Translations under genes and position numbers: made by a program
Shown: piece by piece, positions 45,184 through 55,179 of the stretch
Position numbering within the stretch: the stretch's first letter is position 1
How the letters are laid out: each line of letters starts with the position of its first letter
Notes under the pieces: model-generated
The model's database searches: none
Told to the model about the DNA's origin: nothing
The model's input: the letters and a program-made list of their open reading frames with translations, nothing else
Assembly (NCBI RefSeq): GCF_023073315.1
Contig: NZ_JADPJH010000034.1
Span: 330,143-394,142, forward strand
Length of the DNA stretch: 64,000 bases
DNA from: Bradyrhizobium sp. 1
GTDB taxonomy: Bacteria > Pseudomonadota > Alphaproteobacteria > Rhizobiales > Xanthobacteraceae
Direction: 5' to 3'

Positions 45184-45918
45184 ATGACCACAAGACCACC
45201 CCAGCTTCGCAAACGCGCCACCGGCCTCGGTGGCGCGCTCGTCGGCATCGCGCTTGCGCTCGGCGGCTGTCAGCACGACGAGGCGGCGACCGCCTCCATT
45301 CCCGACGACTACAAGCAGCGTCATCCGATCGCGATCGAGGAACAGAACCGCTCGATCGTCGTCTTCGTCGGCCATGCCCGCGGCGGCTTGAGCGCCGCCC
45401 AACGCGCCGACGTGATGGGCCTGGCATCGGCCTGGCTGCACGAAGGCACCGGCGCCATCCATATCGACACCCCGTCCGGCACGCCCAACGCGCGCCCGGT
45501 CGCCGAAACGATGCGTGAGATCCAGGCGATGCTGGCAGCCGCGGGCATTCCGCCGCGCGGCGTAACCGTTCGCACCTACCAGCCGGAAGACAAGCGCTTC
45601 CTGCCGCCGATCCGGCTGACTTATTCCAGGATCGCCGCCGTCGCCGGTCCCTGCGGGCTGTGGCCGGAGGACATCGGTCCCTCGATGAAGAACAAGAGCT
45701 GGTTCGAGAACAAGGATTACTACAATTACGGCTGCTCCTATCAGCGCAACATGGCGGCCATGATCGACAATCCGGCGGATCTCGAGCAGCCGCGTTCCGA
45801 AACGCCGTCCTACACGACACGACGCACCGCGGCATTCGAGAAGTATCGCAAGGGAAATCCGACCGCGGTTACCTATCCTGAGGCCGAAAAGGCCAAACTC
45901 AGCGACACCGGCAAATGA
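45184..45918 (+). CDS. cpaD: Pilus assembly lipoprotein CpaD
   Basis: It is 244 residues with a lipobox (LALGGC) at about residue 22-27, so likely an outer- or inner-membrane lipoprotein. The CpaD family stretch is RHPIAIEEQNRSIVVFVG, then CGLWPEDIGPS and YYNYGCSYQRNMAAMI. It supports secretin assembly. The next gene's ATG overlaps its stop (ATGA). Confidence 0.9.
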   Translation: MTTRPPQLRKRATGLGGALVGIALALGGCQHDEAATASIPDDYKQRHPIAIEEQNRSIVVFVGHARGGLSAAQRADVMGLASAWLHEGTGAIHIDTPSGTPNARPVAETMREIQAMLAAAGIPPRGVTVRTYQPEDKRFLPPIRLTYSRIAAVAGPCGLWPEDIGPSMKNKSWFENKDYYNYGCSYQRNMAAMIDNPADLEQPRSETPSYTTRRTAAFEKYRKGNPTAVTYPEAEKAKLSDTGK

Positions 45919-47183
45919 TCAGTTACGCTCGCCAGACACCAGAAGAGCAGCCGGATGCATCTCTCCCGCCGGTCGAGGAGCATATTGCGCCCGCACCGCG
46001 CGTTTCGGTCCAGGCCTTCTGCGAGACCGTGGAGACCGCTGCCGCGGTGCAGTCGGCCGGCGAGGATCGCCGTCTCGGCAAGGCCCATTTAAAGATCCAG
46101 ATGGGCGGCATGGCGGCCGCGATCGAAGCCTACCGCTCGGCCCCCACGCCAAACGTGATCGTGCTCGAGAGCGACGCCCGCAACGACATCCTCGGCGGGC
46201 TCGACCATCTCGCTACCGTCTGCGACGCCGGCACCCGCGTCGTCGTGATCGGCCGCATCAACGATGTCATGCTCTATCGCGAGTTGGTGCGCCGCGGCGT
46301 CAGCGACTACGTGCTTGCGCCGGTCGGCGCGATCGACGTCGTGCGCTCGATCTGCAACCTGTTCTCGGCGCCGGAAGCCAAGGCGGTCGGCCGCATCATC
46401 GCCGTGGTCGGAGCCAAGGGCGGCGTCGGCGCCTCCACCATCTCACACAACGTCGCCTGGGCGATTGCGCGCGACCTCGCGATGGACGCGGTCGTAGCCG
46501 ATCTCGACCTTGCCTTCGGCACCGCCGGCCTCGACTACAACCAGGACCCGCCGCAGGGCATTGCAGACGCCGTGTTCTCGCCCGACCGCGTCGATACGGC
46601 CTTCATCGACCGCCTGCTGTCGAAATGCACCGACCATCTCAGCCTGCTGGCGGCGCCGGCGACGCTCGACCGGGTCTATGATTTCGGCATTGACGCCTTC
46701 GACGCCGTGTTCGACACGCTGCGCTCCACCATGCCCTGCATCGTGCTGGACGTCCCGCACCAATGGTCGGGCTGGACCAAGCGCGCCCTGATCGGAGCCG
46801 ACGACATCCTGATCGTGGCGGCGCCCGACCTTGCCAATTTGCGCAATACCAAGAACCTGTTCGACCTGCTGAAGGCCTCGCGCCCGAACGACCGGCCGCC
46901 GCTCTACTGCCTGAACCAGGTCGGCATCCCGAAAAGGCCCGAAATCGCCGCTGCGGAGTTCGCCAAGGCGATCGAGAGCCAGCCGGTCGTCTCGATCCCG
47001 TTCGAGCCGCAGATCTTCGGGTCGGCCGCAAACAACGGCCAGATGATCGCGGAGATCTCCGCTAACCACAAGTCGATCGAGATGTTCCTTCAGATCGCCC
47101 AGCGCCTGACCGGGCGCAGCGAGACGAAGAAACAAAAGTCGTCCTTGCTTTCACCCCTGATTGAGAAGTTGCGCGGAAAATAA
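45915..47183 (+). CDS. cpaE: Pilus assembly ATPase-like protein CpaE (TadZ)
   Basis: It is 422 residues: an N-terminal receiver-like domain (to about 150) and a MinD/ParA-like domain. The deviant Walker A motif reads GAKGGVGAST (166-175), with Ala173 where typical ParA has Lys, a variation common in CpaE/TadZ proteins. The protein places the Tad machine at the pole in Caulobacter. Translationally coupled to cpaD. Confidence 0.92.
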   Translation: MISYARQTPEEQPDASLPPVEEHIAPAPRVSVQAFCETVETAAAVQSAGEDRRLGKAHLKIQMGGMAAAIEAYRSAPTPNVIVLESDARNDILGGLDHLATVCDAGTRVVVIGRINDVMLYRELVRRGVSDYVLAPVGAIDVVRSICNLFSAPEAKAVGRIIAVVGAKGGVGASTISHNVAWAIARDLAMDAVVADLDLAFGTAGLDYNQDPPQGIADAVFSPDRVDTAFIDRLLSKCTDHLSLLAAPATLDRVYDFGIDAFDAVFDTLRSTMPCIVLDVPHQWSGWTKRALIGADDILIVAAPDLANLRNTKNLFDLLKASRPNDRPPLYCLNQVGIPKRPEIAAAEFAKAIESQPVVSIPFEPQIFGSAANNGQMIAEISANHKSIEMFLQIAQRLTGRSETKKQKSSLLSPLIEKLRGK

Positions 47184-47204
47184 GCCGCCGCAAGGAGTCG
47201 TTAA

Positions 47205-48668
47205 GTGTTCGGTAAGCGTAGCGGAACAGACACCGATACTCGGGCTCCCAAGCTCGGCGCCGTGTCGCCAGAGCCTGCCCCGGCTCCGGCGCCGACGGTG
47301 TCGCGCGCGCCGCCCCCGCCGGCCGTCGCCTCGCCGCCGCTCGCCCCGGCCAGGCCTGCGCCGACCATGGAGGCCCGCCGCTCGGATAATTATTACGAGG
47401 TCAAGGCGACCATCTTCGGCGCTCTGATCGAGGCCATCGACCTCGCCCAGCTTGCCAAGCTTGACTCCGAGTCCGCGCGCGAGGAAATCCGCGACATCGT
47501 CAACGAGATCATCGCGATCAAGAACATCGTGATGTCGATCGCCGAGCAGGAAGAGCTGCTCGACGATATCTGCAACGACGTGCTGGGCTACGGTCCGCTG
47601 GAGCCGCTGCTGTCGCGCGACGACATCGCCGACATCATGGTCAACGGCGCCAACACCGTCTTCATCGAAGTCAACGGCAAGATCCAGAAGACCGGAATCC
47701 GCTTTCGCGACAACCAGCAGCTGCTCAACATCTGCCAGCGCATCGTCAGCCAGGTCGGCCGGCGCGTCGACGAATCCTCGCCGATCTGCGACGCGCGCCT
47801 CGCCGACGGCTCCCGCGTCAACGCCATCGTGCAGCCGCTGTCGATCGACGGCCCCACGCTCACCATCCGCAAATTCAAAAAGGACAAGCTGACGCTGGAT
47901 CAGCTCGTCAAGTTCGGCGCGATCTCGCCGGAAGGCGCCGAAATCCTCCAGATCATCGGCCGCGTCCGCTGCAACGTGCTGATCTCCGGCGGCACCGGCT
48001 CGGGCAAGACCACGCTGCTCAACTGCATGACCAACTATATCGAGCACGACGAGCGCGTCATCACCTGCGAGGACGCCGCCGAGCTTCAGCTGCAGCAGCC
48101 CCATGTGGTCCGGCTGGAAACCCGCCCGCCCAATATCGAGGGCGAGGGCCAGGTCACCATGCGGGAACTGGTGCGCAACTGCCTGCGTATGCGCCCCGAA
48201 CGCATCATCGTCGGCGAAGTCCGCGGACCCGAGGCGTTCGACCTGCTCCAAGCCATGAACACCGGCCACGACGGCTCGATGGGCACGCTGCACGCCAACA
48301 ATCCGCGCGAAGCGCTATCGCGGTGCGAATCCATGATCACGATGGGTGGCTTTTCGCTTCCATCGCGAACAATTCGCGAGATGATCTGCGCCTCGATCGA
48401 CGTCATCGTCCAGGCCGCGCGCCTGCGCGACGGTTCGCGCCGCATCACCCACATCACCGAGGTGATGGGCATGGAAGGCGACACCATCATCACCCAGGAC
48501 GTCTTCCTCTACGACATGATCGGCGAGGACGCCAACGGCAAGATCATCGGCCGGCACCGCTCGACCGGCATCGGCCGCCCGAAATTCTGGGAACGCGCCC
48601 GCTATTACGGCGAAGAGAAGCGCCTTGCCGCGGCGCTCGACGCCGCGGAAGTGGCGCCTCCGACGTGA
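47205..48668 (+). CDS. cpaF: Tad pilus motor ATPase CpaF (TadA)
   Basis: It is a 487-residue secretion ATPase starting at a GTG with AAGGAG eight bases upstream. A Pro/Ala-rich N-terminus leads into the helical N-domain; Walker A is GGTGSGKT (262-269), then ETRPPN and TLHANNPREAL typical of the family. It powers both extension and retraction in Tad systems. Confidence 0.95.
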   Translation: MFGKRSGTDTDTRAPKLGAVSPEPAPAPAPTVSRAPPPPAVASPPLAPARPAPTMEARRSDNYYEVKATIFGALIEAIDLAQLAKLDSESAREEIRDIVNEIIAIKNIVMSIAEQEELLDDICNDVLGYGPLEPLLSRDDIADIMVNGANTVFIEVNGKIQKTGIRFRDNQQLLNICQRIVSQVGRRVDESSPICDARLADGSRVNAIVQPLSIDGPTLTIRKFKKDKLTLDQLVKFGAISPEGAEILQIIGRVRCNVLISGGTGSGKTTLLNCMTNYIEHDERVITCEDAAELQLQQPHVVRLETRPPNIEGEGQVTMRELVRNCLRMRPERIIVGEVRGPEAFDLLQAMNTGHDGSMGTLHANNPREALSRCESMITMGGFSLPSRTIREMICASIDVIVQAARLRDGSRRITHITEVMGMEGDTIITQDVFLYDMIGEDANGKIIGRHRSTGIGRPKFWERARYYGEEKRLAAALDAAEVAPPT

Positions 48669-48684
48669 GGAGCTCAGCACGGCC

Positions 48685-49662
48685 ATGAACATGCAGGTCC
48701 TCGCCCTCGCCTTCCTCGCCACCGCCGCCGTCGGCGGCATCGCCTGGGTCTTCCTTTATCCGCTGCTGTCCGGAGAGCGGAAGGCCGAGAACCGCCGCGC
48801 CTCGATCTCGCGCGCCGATGCGCCCGCGGCCAAGCAGACCGAGAAGAGCCAGCGATCGCGCCGTGAGCAGGTCGAGACCTCGCTGAAGGATCTCGAGGCA
48901 CGGCGCCAGCAGGAGAAGAGCGTTCCGCTCAGCGTCCGCCTGTCACAGGCAGGGCTCGACTGGACGCCACAGAAATTCTGGATCGTGTCCGCCGTCGTGG
49001 CGGGCGCGCTGTTCGCGGCCGCCATGTTCGTCAGTGGTGGCCTGCTCGGCGCCGCGGGGCTTGCCTTTGCCGGCGGCTTCGGCCTGCCGCGCTGGGCACT
49101 CGGCTTCCTGAAGAAGCGCCGCGAAAGCAAGTTCCTGGCATCGCTGCCCGATGCGGTCGACATCATCGTCCGCGGCATCAAGGCCGGCCTGCCATTGTTC
49201 GAATCGATCAAGGTCGTCGCTGCGGACGCGCCCGAGCCGCTGCGCAGCGAGTTTCTGGCCATCATCGAGACACAGGCGATCGGCATGCCACTGGGTGAAG
49301 CCTGTACGCGCCTCTACGAGCGCATGCCGCTGCCGGAAGCCAACTTTTTCGGAATCGTCATCTCGATCCAGCAGAAGTCGGGCGGCAACCTCTCCGAAGC
49401 GCTGGGCAACCTCTCCAAGGTGCTGCGCGACCGCAAGAAGATGAAGGAAAAGATCCAGGCGATGTCGATGGAAGCCAAGGCTTCGGCCGGCATCATCGGC
49501 TCGCTGCCGCCGATCGTGATGTTCCTCGTCTATCTGACGACGCCGCACTACATCTCGATTCTGTGGACCCATCCCACCGGCCAGCTGATGCTGGTCGGCT
49601 GCGTCGTCTGGATGTCGATCGGCATCATGGTGATGAAGAAGATGATCAACTTCGATTTCTGA
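48685..49662 (+). CDS. tadB: Tad platform protein TadB
   Basis: It is 325 residues from the ATG at 48685 (GAGGAGCTCAG upstream). It has an N-terminal helix, a charged linker (RRSREQV region), two central helices (about 115-150), a GspF-like domain (LPDAVDIIVRGIKAGLP, QKSGGNLSEALGNLSKVLRDR) and two C-terminal helices. It forms the inner-membrane platform with TadC. Confidence 0.92.
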   Translation: MNMQVLALAFLATAAVGGIAWVFLYPLLSGERKAENRRASISRADAPAAKQTEKSQRSRREQVETSLKDLEARRQQEKSVPLSVRLSQAGLDWTPQKFWIVSAVVAGALFAAAMFVSGGLLGAAGLAFAGGFGLPRWALGFLKKRRESKFLASLPDAVDIIVRGIKAGLPLFESIKVVAADAPEPLRSEFLAIIETQAIGMPLGEACTRLYERMPLPEANFFGIVISIQQKSGGNLSEALGNLSKVLRDRKKMKEKIQAMSMEAKASAGIIGSLPPIVMFLVYLTTPHYISILWTHPTGQLMLVGCVVWMSIGIMVMKKMINFDF

Positions 49663-49671
49663 CGGTGCAAT

Positions 49672-50646
49672 ATGGTCGATTTCCTCATCACGAGACTGCA
49701 TGACGTCCGCTTCATGACCATGCTGCTGGCGGCTGTCGCCGCCAGCGCCACCGTCTATACGCTGGTGATGCCGCTGTTCGCCGGCGAAGGTCTTTCCAAG
49801 CGCATGAAGGCGGTGGCGAGCGAGCGCGAGCGCATCCGGCAGCGCGAACGCGAGCGCCTCAACAAGAGCGAGAAGGTCACGCTACGCCAGACGCCCAAAC
49901 AGCTCGTCTCCAAGGTCGTCGACGACTTCAACCTCACCAAATGGCTCGCGCAGGAAGCCGCGCGCGACAAGCTCATCATGGCGGGTTATCGCGGCCAGGC
50001 GCCCTACATCACCTTCCTGTTCGCCCGCATGGTGGCCCCGCTCGTGCTGTTCGTCGGCTCGGTCGTCTACGTGTTCCTGATCGCGCACATGGAAAAGCCG
50101 ATGCCCGTCAAGATCGGCATCTGCGTCGGTGCCGCCTATCTCGGCCTCCAGGCGCCGATGCTGTTCCTCAGGAACGCGATCTCCAAGCGCCAGCTCTCGA
50201 TCAAGCGCGCCTTTCCCGACGCGCTCGACCTGCTGCTGATCTGTATCGAATCCGGCATGTCGGTCGAAATGGCGTTTCGCAAGGTCGCCGTCGAAATCGT
50301 GGGCCAGTCGATCGCGCTGTCGGAGGAATTCACGCTGACCACGGCCGAGCTGTCCTATTTGCAGGACCGCAAGGTCGCCTATGAGAATCTGGCACGGCGC
50401 ACCGGGCTCGAGGGCGTCAAGTCGGTGTGTCTCGCGCTTCAGCAGGCGGAACGTTACGGCACCCCGCTCGGGCATTCTCTGCGCGTCATGGCGCAGGAAA
50501 ACCGCGACATGCGCATGAACGAGGCCGAGAAGAAGGCCGCCGCGCTGCCGCCGAAGCTGACGGTGCCGATGATCCTGTTCTTCCTGCCGGTGCTGTTCGT
50601 CGTCATCCTCGGGCCGACCGCCATCAAGATCACCGAGCTGCAATAA
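49672..50646 (+). CDS. tadC: Tad platform protein TadC
   Basis: It is 324 residues, nine bases after tadB. The GspF/T2SSF domain contains FPDALDLLLICIESGMSVE and LQQAERYGTPLGHSLRVMA, with helices at about 15-35, 115-150 and 295-318. It pairs with TadB. It is the last gene of the plus-strand Tad operon. Confidence 0.93.
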   Translation: MVDFLITRLHDVRFMTMLLAAVAASATVYTLVMPLFAGEGLSKRMKAVASERERIRQRERERLNKSEKVTLRQTPKQLVSKVVDDFNLTKWLAQEAARDKLIMAGYRGQAPYITFLFARMVAPLVLFVGSVVYVFLIAHMEKPMPVKIGICVGAAYLGLQAPMLFLRNAISKRQLSIKRAFPDALDLLLICIESGMSVEMAFRKVAVEIVGQSIALSEEFTLTTAELSYLQDRKVAYENLARRTGLEGVKSVCLALQQAERYGTPLGHSLRVMAQENRDMRMNEAEKKAAALPPKLTVPMILFFLPVLFVVILGPTAIKITELQ

Positions 50647-50654
50647 GGCGAGCG

Positions 50655-50674
50655 GCGGACCGCTAGCGGTCTGC
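50655..50674. terminator. Hairpin between convergent tadC and tadD
   Basis: GCGGACCGCT and AGCGGTCTGC form a near-perfect contiguous palindrome (one G-U). It lies 9 bases after the tadC stop and 26 before the tadD stop. It has no T-run, so its role as a two-way terminator is uncertain. Confidence 0.4.
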
Positions 50675-50699
50675 GGTCGGCGTCAGGAACTAAATCTGA

Positions 50700-51521
50700 T
50701 CAGTCGGGCTGGCTGAGTGAGGCGACCGGCGTCCGCTTCTGCGCGCCACGCGGAGCCTCATTGCGGTTCAGCATTTCCTTGAGGTACGCGACATTGGCCG
50801 CGGCCTGGTCCGGCGGCAGATCTGCCTTCACGATGGTCTCGGCTTCCGCGAAGCGGCCCTGGAGGCCGACGACCAGGCCGAGATTTTGCCGCACCCGGCT
50901 GCTGGCACGCGGCGAGGCGTAGGCCTGCCGCAGCGCCTCTTCGGCCTTGGGCAGATCCCTCGACAGCATGTAGGACAGGCCGACATTGGAAAGCACGCCG
51001 GGATCACCCGGCGCGATCTTCAGCGCGCTCGCATAGTAGGAACGCGCTTCGTCGTGACGGCCCATCTGGTCGAGCGCGGTCCCCTGCACCGAGAGCAGGC
51101 GCCAGTCCGGATTGTCGGGCGAATGCGCCTTCGACAGCACGTCGAAGGCCTGCTGGAAATTACCGTTGTCGGCGAGCGCGCGGCCATACTGGGCGAGCAG
51201 CGCCTTGTTGCCGGGATTGGCGATGGTGGCCTGCTCGAGCACGGCGGCGGCCTGGGCGCGCTGACCGTTGGCGCGCAAGGCCTGGCCATAGGCGAGCGCG
51301 GCCTCGGCGTCCTTGGGGTTGGCGCGGTAGCGCTCGCCATAGACTTCGACGGCGCGCGCGGGATCGCTGGACGGGGCGGGAGCGGCCTCCGCGTGCGACC
51401 CGATCGAGCCGGTGACGTCGGAGAGCTTCGACATTGCCGTGCAGCCACCAAGACTCATGGCCACCACCGCGACAAGCGAGGCAGACGCGAGAAGCCGGGC
51501 AGGACTGAACCGTTGACGCAT
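50700..51521 (-). CDS. tadD: TPR lipoprotein TadD
   Basis: It is 273 residues with a lipoprotein signal (MSLGGCTAMS; Cys27) and at least three TPR-like helical pairs (residues about 65-230, for example AEAALAYGQALRANG and NVGLSYMLSRDLPKAEEAL). TadD helps the CpaC/RcpA secretin reach the outer membrane. It is convergent with the main operon, so has its own promoter. Confidence 0.88.
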   Translation of the reverse strand: MRQRFSPARLLASASLVAVVAMSLGGCTAMSKLSDVTGSIGSHAEAAPAPSSDPARAVEVYGERYRANPKDAEAALAYGQALRANGQRAQAAAVLEQATIANPGNKALLAQYGRALADNGNFQQAFDVLSKAHSPDNPDWRLLSVQGTALDQMGRHDEARSYYASALKIAPGDPGVLSNVGLSYMLSRDLPKAEEALRQAYASPRASSRVRQNLGLVVGLQGRFAEAETIVKADLPPDQAAANVAYLKEMLNRNEAPRGAQKRTPVASLSQPD

Positions 51522-51611
51522 GACGCTTTAACTCTCGAGCGGATGGATCGAGCCGAACGCGTCAGCAATAGTCTGTTAACCCTAATGGCCGGTTAACGCC
51601 GTCCCCACCCC

Positions 51612-53114
51612 TCACGGCGGTGTCTGCGGCGGCACGTCCCCGCCGAGGCCCAGATCGAGGCCGAGCGCTTTGACCTGCTCGTTCAGGCCTCGCAGCAATG
51701 GCAGCCTTTGCCGCGCCTGCGCCTCGACATCGATGCCCGCATCGGGGATTCCGGGCCATTCGCGGCGGAGATCGTCGCGATTGACCAGACGCTTCGCGAC
51801 GAGCTCGTCGAGCTGAAACGAATCGATGCCGAGCACGCCGGCGGATTGCGCGATCAACCGGCGCAGCAGCCCTGCCGCCGCGGCGAGCGCCGCAACGTCA
51901 CGCTTGCGCCCGGACCTGGCGAGCTTGCCATCGAGATCAGCCAGGGCGTGCGAGGTGACGAGATAGGTGTGGAGCGCATTCGTCCAGTCGGGCTCGCCGT
52001 CCGCGTAGAAGGCGCGGCGCATCAAGAGCCGGCGGACCAGCGTCATAACCTGCTCCCGCGTCAGCGTCGCCATTGAAGCGATGTCGATTGCTGACTGGAC
52101 GGCAGCGTCGCGGGAAAAATCCCGTCCTGCCGGCAGCCGGATCACACCATCCGGCAGGTTCGAATCCAGCGGGCGGAAGCCGCCATCATTGCGCGACCGC
52201 GAATAGCGCGCGATCGCGAACCCATACTCGGAATCGCTGGCTTGGGACATCGGAGCAAAATGGATAATGTTGAAGCCGGCATCATCACCAGCCTGCCCGG
52301 TCGAGGACGGACAGGACAGCACGTAGATCGTGCGCCAGAACGCCTCGTCGCCCTTGCTTCGCGTCGCGCGCGGATCGGGAATCGAATAACGGGTCAGTCC
52401 CTCGACATGCCGGTGTCCGTGCAGGACCAGATTGATGTTGAGCGAGGTCGCTGCTTCGAGGAAGGTCGCAGGCGCCGCGAGATACATCAGCGGTTCGTCG
52501 GGCGCGCCGAGAAACCGTTTTCCTTCTCCGGTCGCCTGCGGCAGCGGGTGATGGTGCAGCGCCAGCACACGCACCAGATTTTCCGCCGGCTCGGCATAGT
52601 CGGCGCGCCCCGCAGAACCCATGCTGCCCGCGAGCTCGACGCTCAGCCGGGCGGAATCCACGACGAGCGCATGGTAAGTGCTCTCGTCGATATTGCCGCT
52701 CGCAAGCGTGGTGAGGCTCGCGCGGTTGGAATCCAGCAGCACCAGATCGAGGCCAGCCTGGCGATAATAGACGCTCTTGGAGGTCCGCGGCAGATGCAGA
52801 TAATCATAGACATCGTGACGGCCCCCACGCTGGCTCGGCCGCTTGACGTCGTGATTGCCGGCAACCGCCTGGATATCGGTGAACAGCCCGGTCTGCCGGA
52901 AGGACGCGATGACGGCGAGCGCTTCGTCGAGCGCGCGCGGCGTCGGATCGTCGACGAGATCGCCCGTGATCAGCAGGATGCGATCGGGAACGTCCGCGAA
53001 GTCAGCCATCCTCTCCCGGAGCGCGGCACTGAGCGCCTCTATCGTCGCAAGCAGCCGTCCTGACCCGTCCAGATGCAGGTCGGAGATCTGCGCAATAACG
53101 AACGATCTATCCAT
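51612..53114 (-). CDS. Metallophosphoesterase with unknown C-terminal region
   Basis: This 500-residue cytosolic protein has all calcineurin-type motifs: SDLHLDG (Asp12, His14), GDLVDD, GNHD, ALHHHP and GHRHVEG. The metallophosphoesterase domain ends near residue 270. The remaining roughly 230 residues include a region with MATLTREQVMTLVRRLLMRR and DFSRDAAVQSAIDIA that I do not recognise. Possible substrates include cyclic nucleotides, nucleotides or phospholipids; none is indicated. It is 90 bases from tadD on the same strand but is not a known Tad component. Confidence 0.85.
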   Translation of the reverse strand: MDRSFVIAQISDLHLDGSGRLLATIEALSAALRERMADFADVPDRILLITGDLVDDPTPRALDEALAVIASFRQTGLFTDIQAVAGNHDVKRPSQRGGRHDVYDYLHLPRTSKSVYYRQAGLDLVLLDSNRASLTTLASGNIDESTYHALVVDSARLSVELAGSMGSAGRADYAEPAENLVRVLALHHHPLPQATGEGKRFLGAPDEPLMYLAAPATFLEAATSLNINLVLHGHRHVEGLTRYSIPDPRATRSKGDEAFWRTIYVLSCPSSTGQAGDDAGFNIIHFAPMSQASDSEYGFAIARYSRSRNDGGFRPLDSNLPDGVIRLPAGRDFSRDAAVQSAIDIASMATLTREQVMTLVRRLLMRRAFYADGEPDWTNALHTYLVTSHALADLDGKLARSGRKRDVAALAAAAGLLRRLIAQSAGVLGIDSFQLDELVAKRLVNRDDLRREWPGIPDAGIDVEAQARQRLPLLRGLNEQVKALGLDLGLGGDVPPQTPP

Positions 53115-53407
53115 TTTGCGCCGCTCATTGCGAATGCTGCGCCGCCCAAACGATCAGAGAAATGCCTTGGACAAGAACATTCAGCCCAGTCTCGGCCCGG
53201 GCAAGGACGACCCCGGGCAAGTATCAATCGTGTGCCGCTGCGTGATCGCACGCGATGCGTGCAGCGTCGCACGGAACAATTTAAAATATTCGTCAATCAT
53301 GCCACAACCGCAGCGCTAGTAAAGCCCTGCGGCCGCGCTCTCGTGAACGGCAGTCCTCAACGTGGATAGCTACGAGATCCGGCCGTCGCCGGTTTCGCTT
53401 CGCCCAA

Positions 53408-53611
53408 TCAATATTCGATGGCCAGACGCTTGCGGATTTCGTCGATTCGCTTATCGAGCGCATCGAAGCGCGCGTGGACGGAGCGGTCGTGGAGATAGAA
53501 GACGTAGCCACCGGCCAGGAACGCGAAGATCCAATGATGGTGCTCGACATAGCCAAAGATCGCCTCGACGGCCTGGCCTATGAACGAGACCACGCTCCAC
53601 ACGAATTCCAT
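53408..53611 (-). CDS. Small hypothetical membrane protein
   Basis: It is 67 residues from the ATG at 53611, chosen because GGGAGGAAA stands just before it; the longer frame to 53806 has no such site and overlaps the divergent peptidase gene start. It has one or two membrane helices (WSVVSFIGQAVEAIFGYV and HHWIFAFLAGGYVFYL) and a charged C-terminal coil (ARFDALDKRIDEIRKRLA). Function unknown. Confidence 0.6.
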   Translation of the reverse strand: MEFVWSVVSFIGQAVEAIFGYVEHHHWIFAFLAGGYVFYLHDRSVHARFDALDKRIDEIRKRLAIEY

Positions 53612-53805
53612 CGCATTTCCTCCCGGCAGGCTTTGTCTTCGGCCGCCCGCGATCTCTGTGTCCGGCGACCGTTTTTTGGAACCTAGCATGGCCCCCCTGC
53701 TGCGAGTAGCGGCTCGCGGGACGGTGACAGCAAAGCCGATTGCAGGCGCAGCAAAACTCTGCGAAGTCTGCTCCATTCGCTTGATCTGACGATCCGGACC
53801 CGCCA

Positions 53806-55179
53806 ATGCCTTCCGTCTTCGAGACCTCGCCCAACGCTATCCCGATCACCTTCGTCACCAAGTCGAGCTGGGATCAGGTCGCCGAGACGCTGCCGCCCGC
53901 GCAACGCCAGTTCGCTACCGCGAGCGGCTTCACTGCCAAACCCGGCGGCTATCAGGCGCTGCCGGCGCCCGACGGCGCGATCGCGCAGGTGCTGTTCGGC
54001 CTCGAGGATGAGAGTGCAAGATCGCGCGACCTGTTCCGGCCAGGCGCCCTTCCCGGCTTGCTGCCATCAGGCATTTATCGCTTTGCCAATGCACCGCACG
54101 ATACACGGCTGGCGGCGCTCGCGTTTGCGCTGGGGTGCTACCGCTTCGCCCGCTACCGCAAGGCTGACAGGCCCAATGTCCGGCTGGTGCCACCTGATAG
54201 CGTCGACGCAGCCGAGATCAGCCGCATCGCGGACGCTGCCATGCTGGCGCGCGATCTCATCAACACGCCGTCCAACGACATGGGTCCGGAGGAGCTCGCC
54301 GCGGTTGCGCAAGAGCTCGCAAGCGAATTCGGTGCGAGCTTTGCCTGCACCATCGGCGAGGATCTGGAGACGAATTTCCCGCTGATCCACGCCGTCGGCA
54401 TGGCCTCGGACCGCGCGCCGCGGCTGATCGACATCGGCTGGGGTGATCCCACCCATCCCAAGGTGACGCTGGTCGGCAAGGGTGTCTGCTTCGACACCGG
54501 CGGGCTCGACCTCAAGCCGTCGAGCGGCATGCTGATCATGAAAAAGGACATGGGCGGCGCCGCCAACGTGCTGGCGCTCGCGCGCATGGTGATGGACGCC
54601 GAGCTGAAGGTGCGGCTGCGCGTGCTGATTCCGGCCGTGGAAAACGCCGTCGCCGGCAATGCCTTCCGCCCGCTCGACGTTTTCACCTCGCGCAAGGGCA
54701 TCACGGTCGAGATCGGCAATACGGACGCGGAAGGCCGCCTCGTGCTCGCCGACGCACTGGCGCTCGCCGATGAGGAGAAGCCCGACCTGCTGATCGACCT
54801 GGGCACGCTGACGGGCGCCGCGCGGGTCGCGCTGGGGCCGGATTTACCGCCCTTTTACACCAATGATGAGACGCTGGCCGCCGATGTCGCGCGTTGCGCG
54901 GCGAAGGAGAACGATCCGTTGTGGCGCATGCCGCTGTGGCCGCCTTACGATGCGTGGCTGGACTCCAAGACCGCCACCATCACCAACGCACCGTCGGGCG
55001 GATTTGCCGGTTCGATCATTTGCGCGTTATTCCTGCAACGCTTCGTCGAGCACGCCAACAGCTGGCTCCATGTAGATATTTACGGCTGGACGCCGTCGGC
55101 GAAACCCGCGCGCCCCGAAGGCGGCGAATGCCAGGCCGCGCGCGCCATCTACACTTTGCTGAGCGAGCGCTATGCATGA
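53806..55179 (+). CDS. Leucyl aminopeptidase family (M17) protein
   Basis: It is a 457-residue M17 metallopeptidase. The catalytic core has GKGVCFDTGGLDLKP (Lys225), KKDMGGAA and the signature NTDAEGR (305-311). It is shorter than PepA (about 500) and resembles the alphaproteobacterial PepA-like group. It removes N-terminal residues from peptides in the cytoplasm. Its stop overlaps the NlpC/P60 gene by eight bases, so the two are coupled. Confidence 0.93.
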   Translation: MPSVFETSPNAIPITFVTKSSWDQVAETLPPAQRQFATASGFTAKPGGYQALPAPDGAIAQVLFGLEDESARSRDLFRPGALPGLLPSGIYRFANAPHDTRLAALAFALGCYRFARYRKADRPNVRLVPPDSVDAAEISRIADAAMLARDLINTPSNDMGPEELAAVAQELASEFGASFACTIGEDLETNFPLIHAVGMASDRAPRLIDIGWGDPTHPKVTLVGKGVCFDTGGLDLKPSSGMLIMKKDMGGAANVLALARMVMDAELKVRLRVLIPAVENAVAGNAFRPLDVFTSRKGITVEIGNTDAEGRLVLADALALADEEKPDLLIDLGTLTGAARVALGPDLPPFYTNDETLAADVARCAAKENDPLWRMPLWPPYDAWLDSKTATITNAPSGGFAGSIICALFLQRFVEHANSWLHVDIYGWTPSAKPARPEGGECQAARAIYTLLSERYA

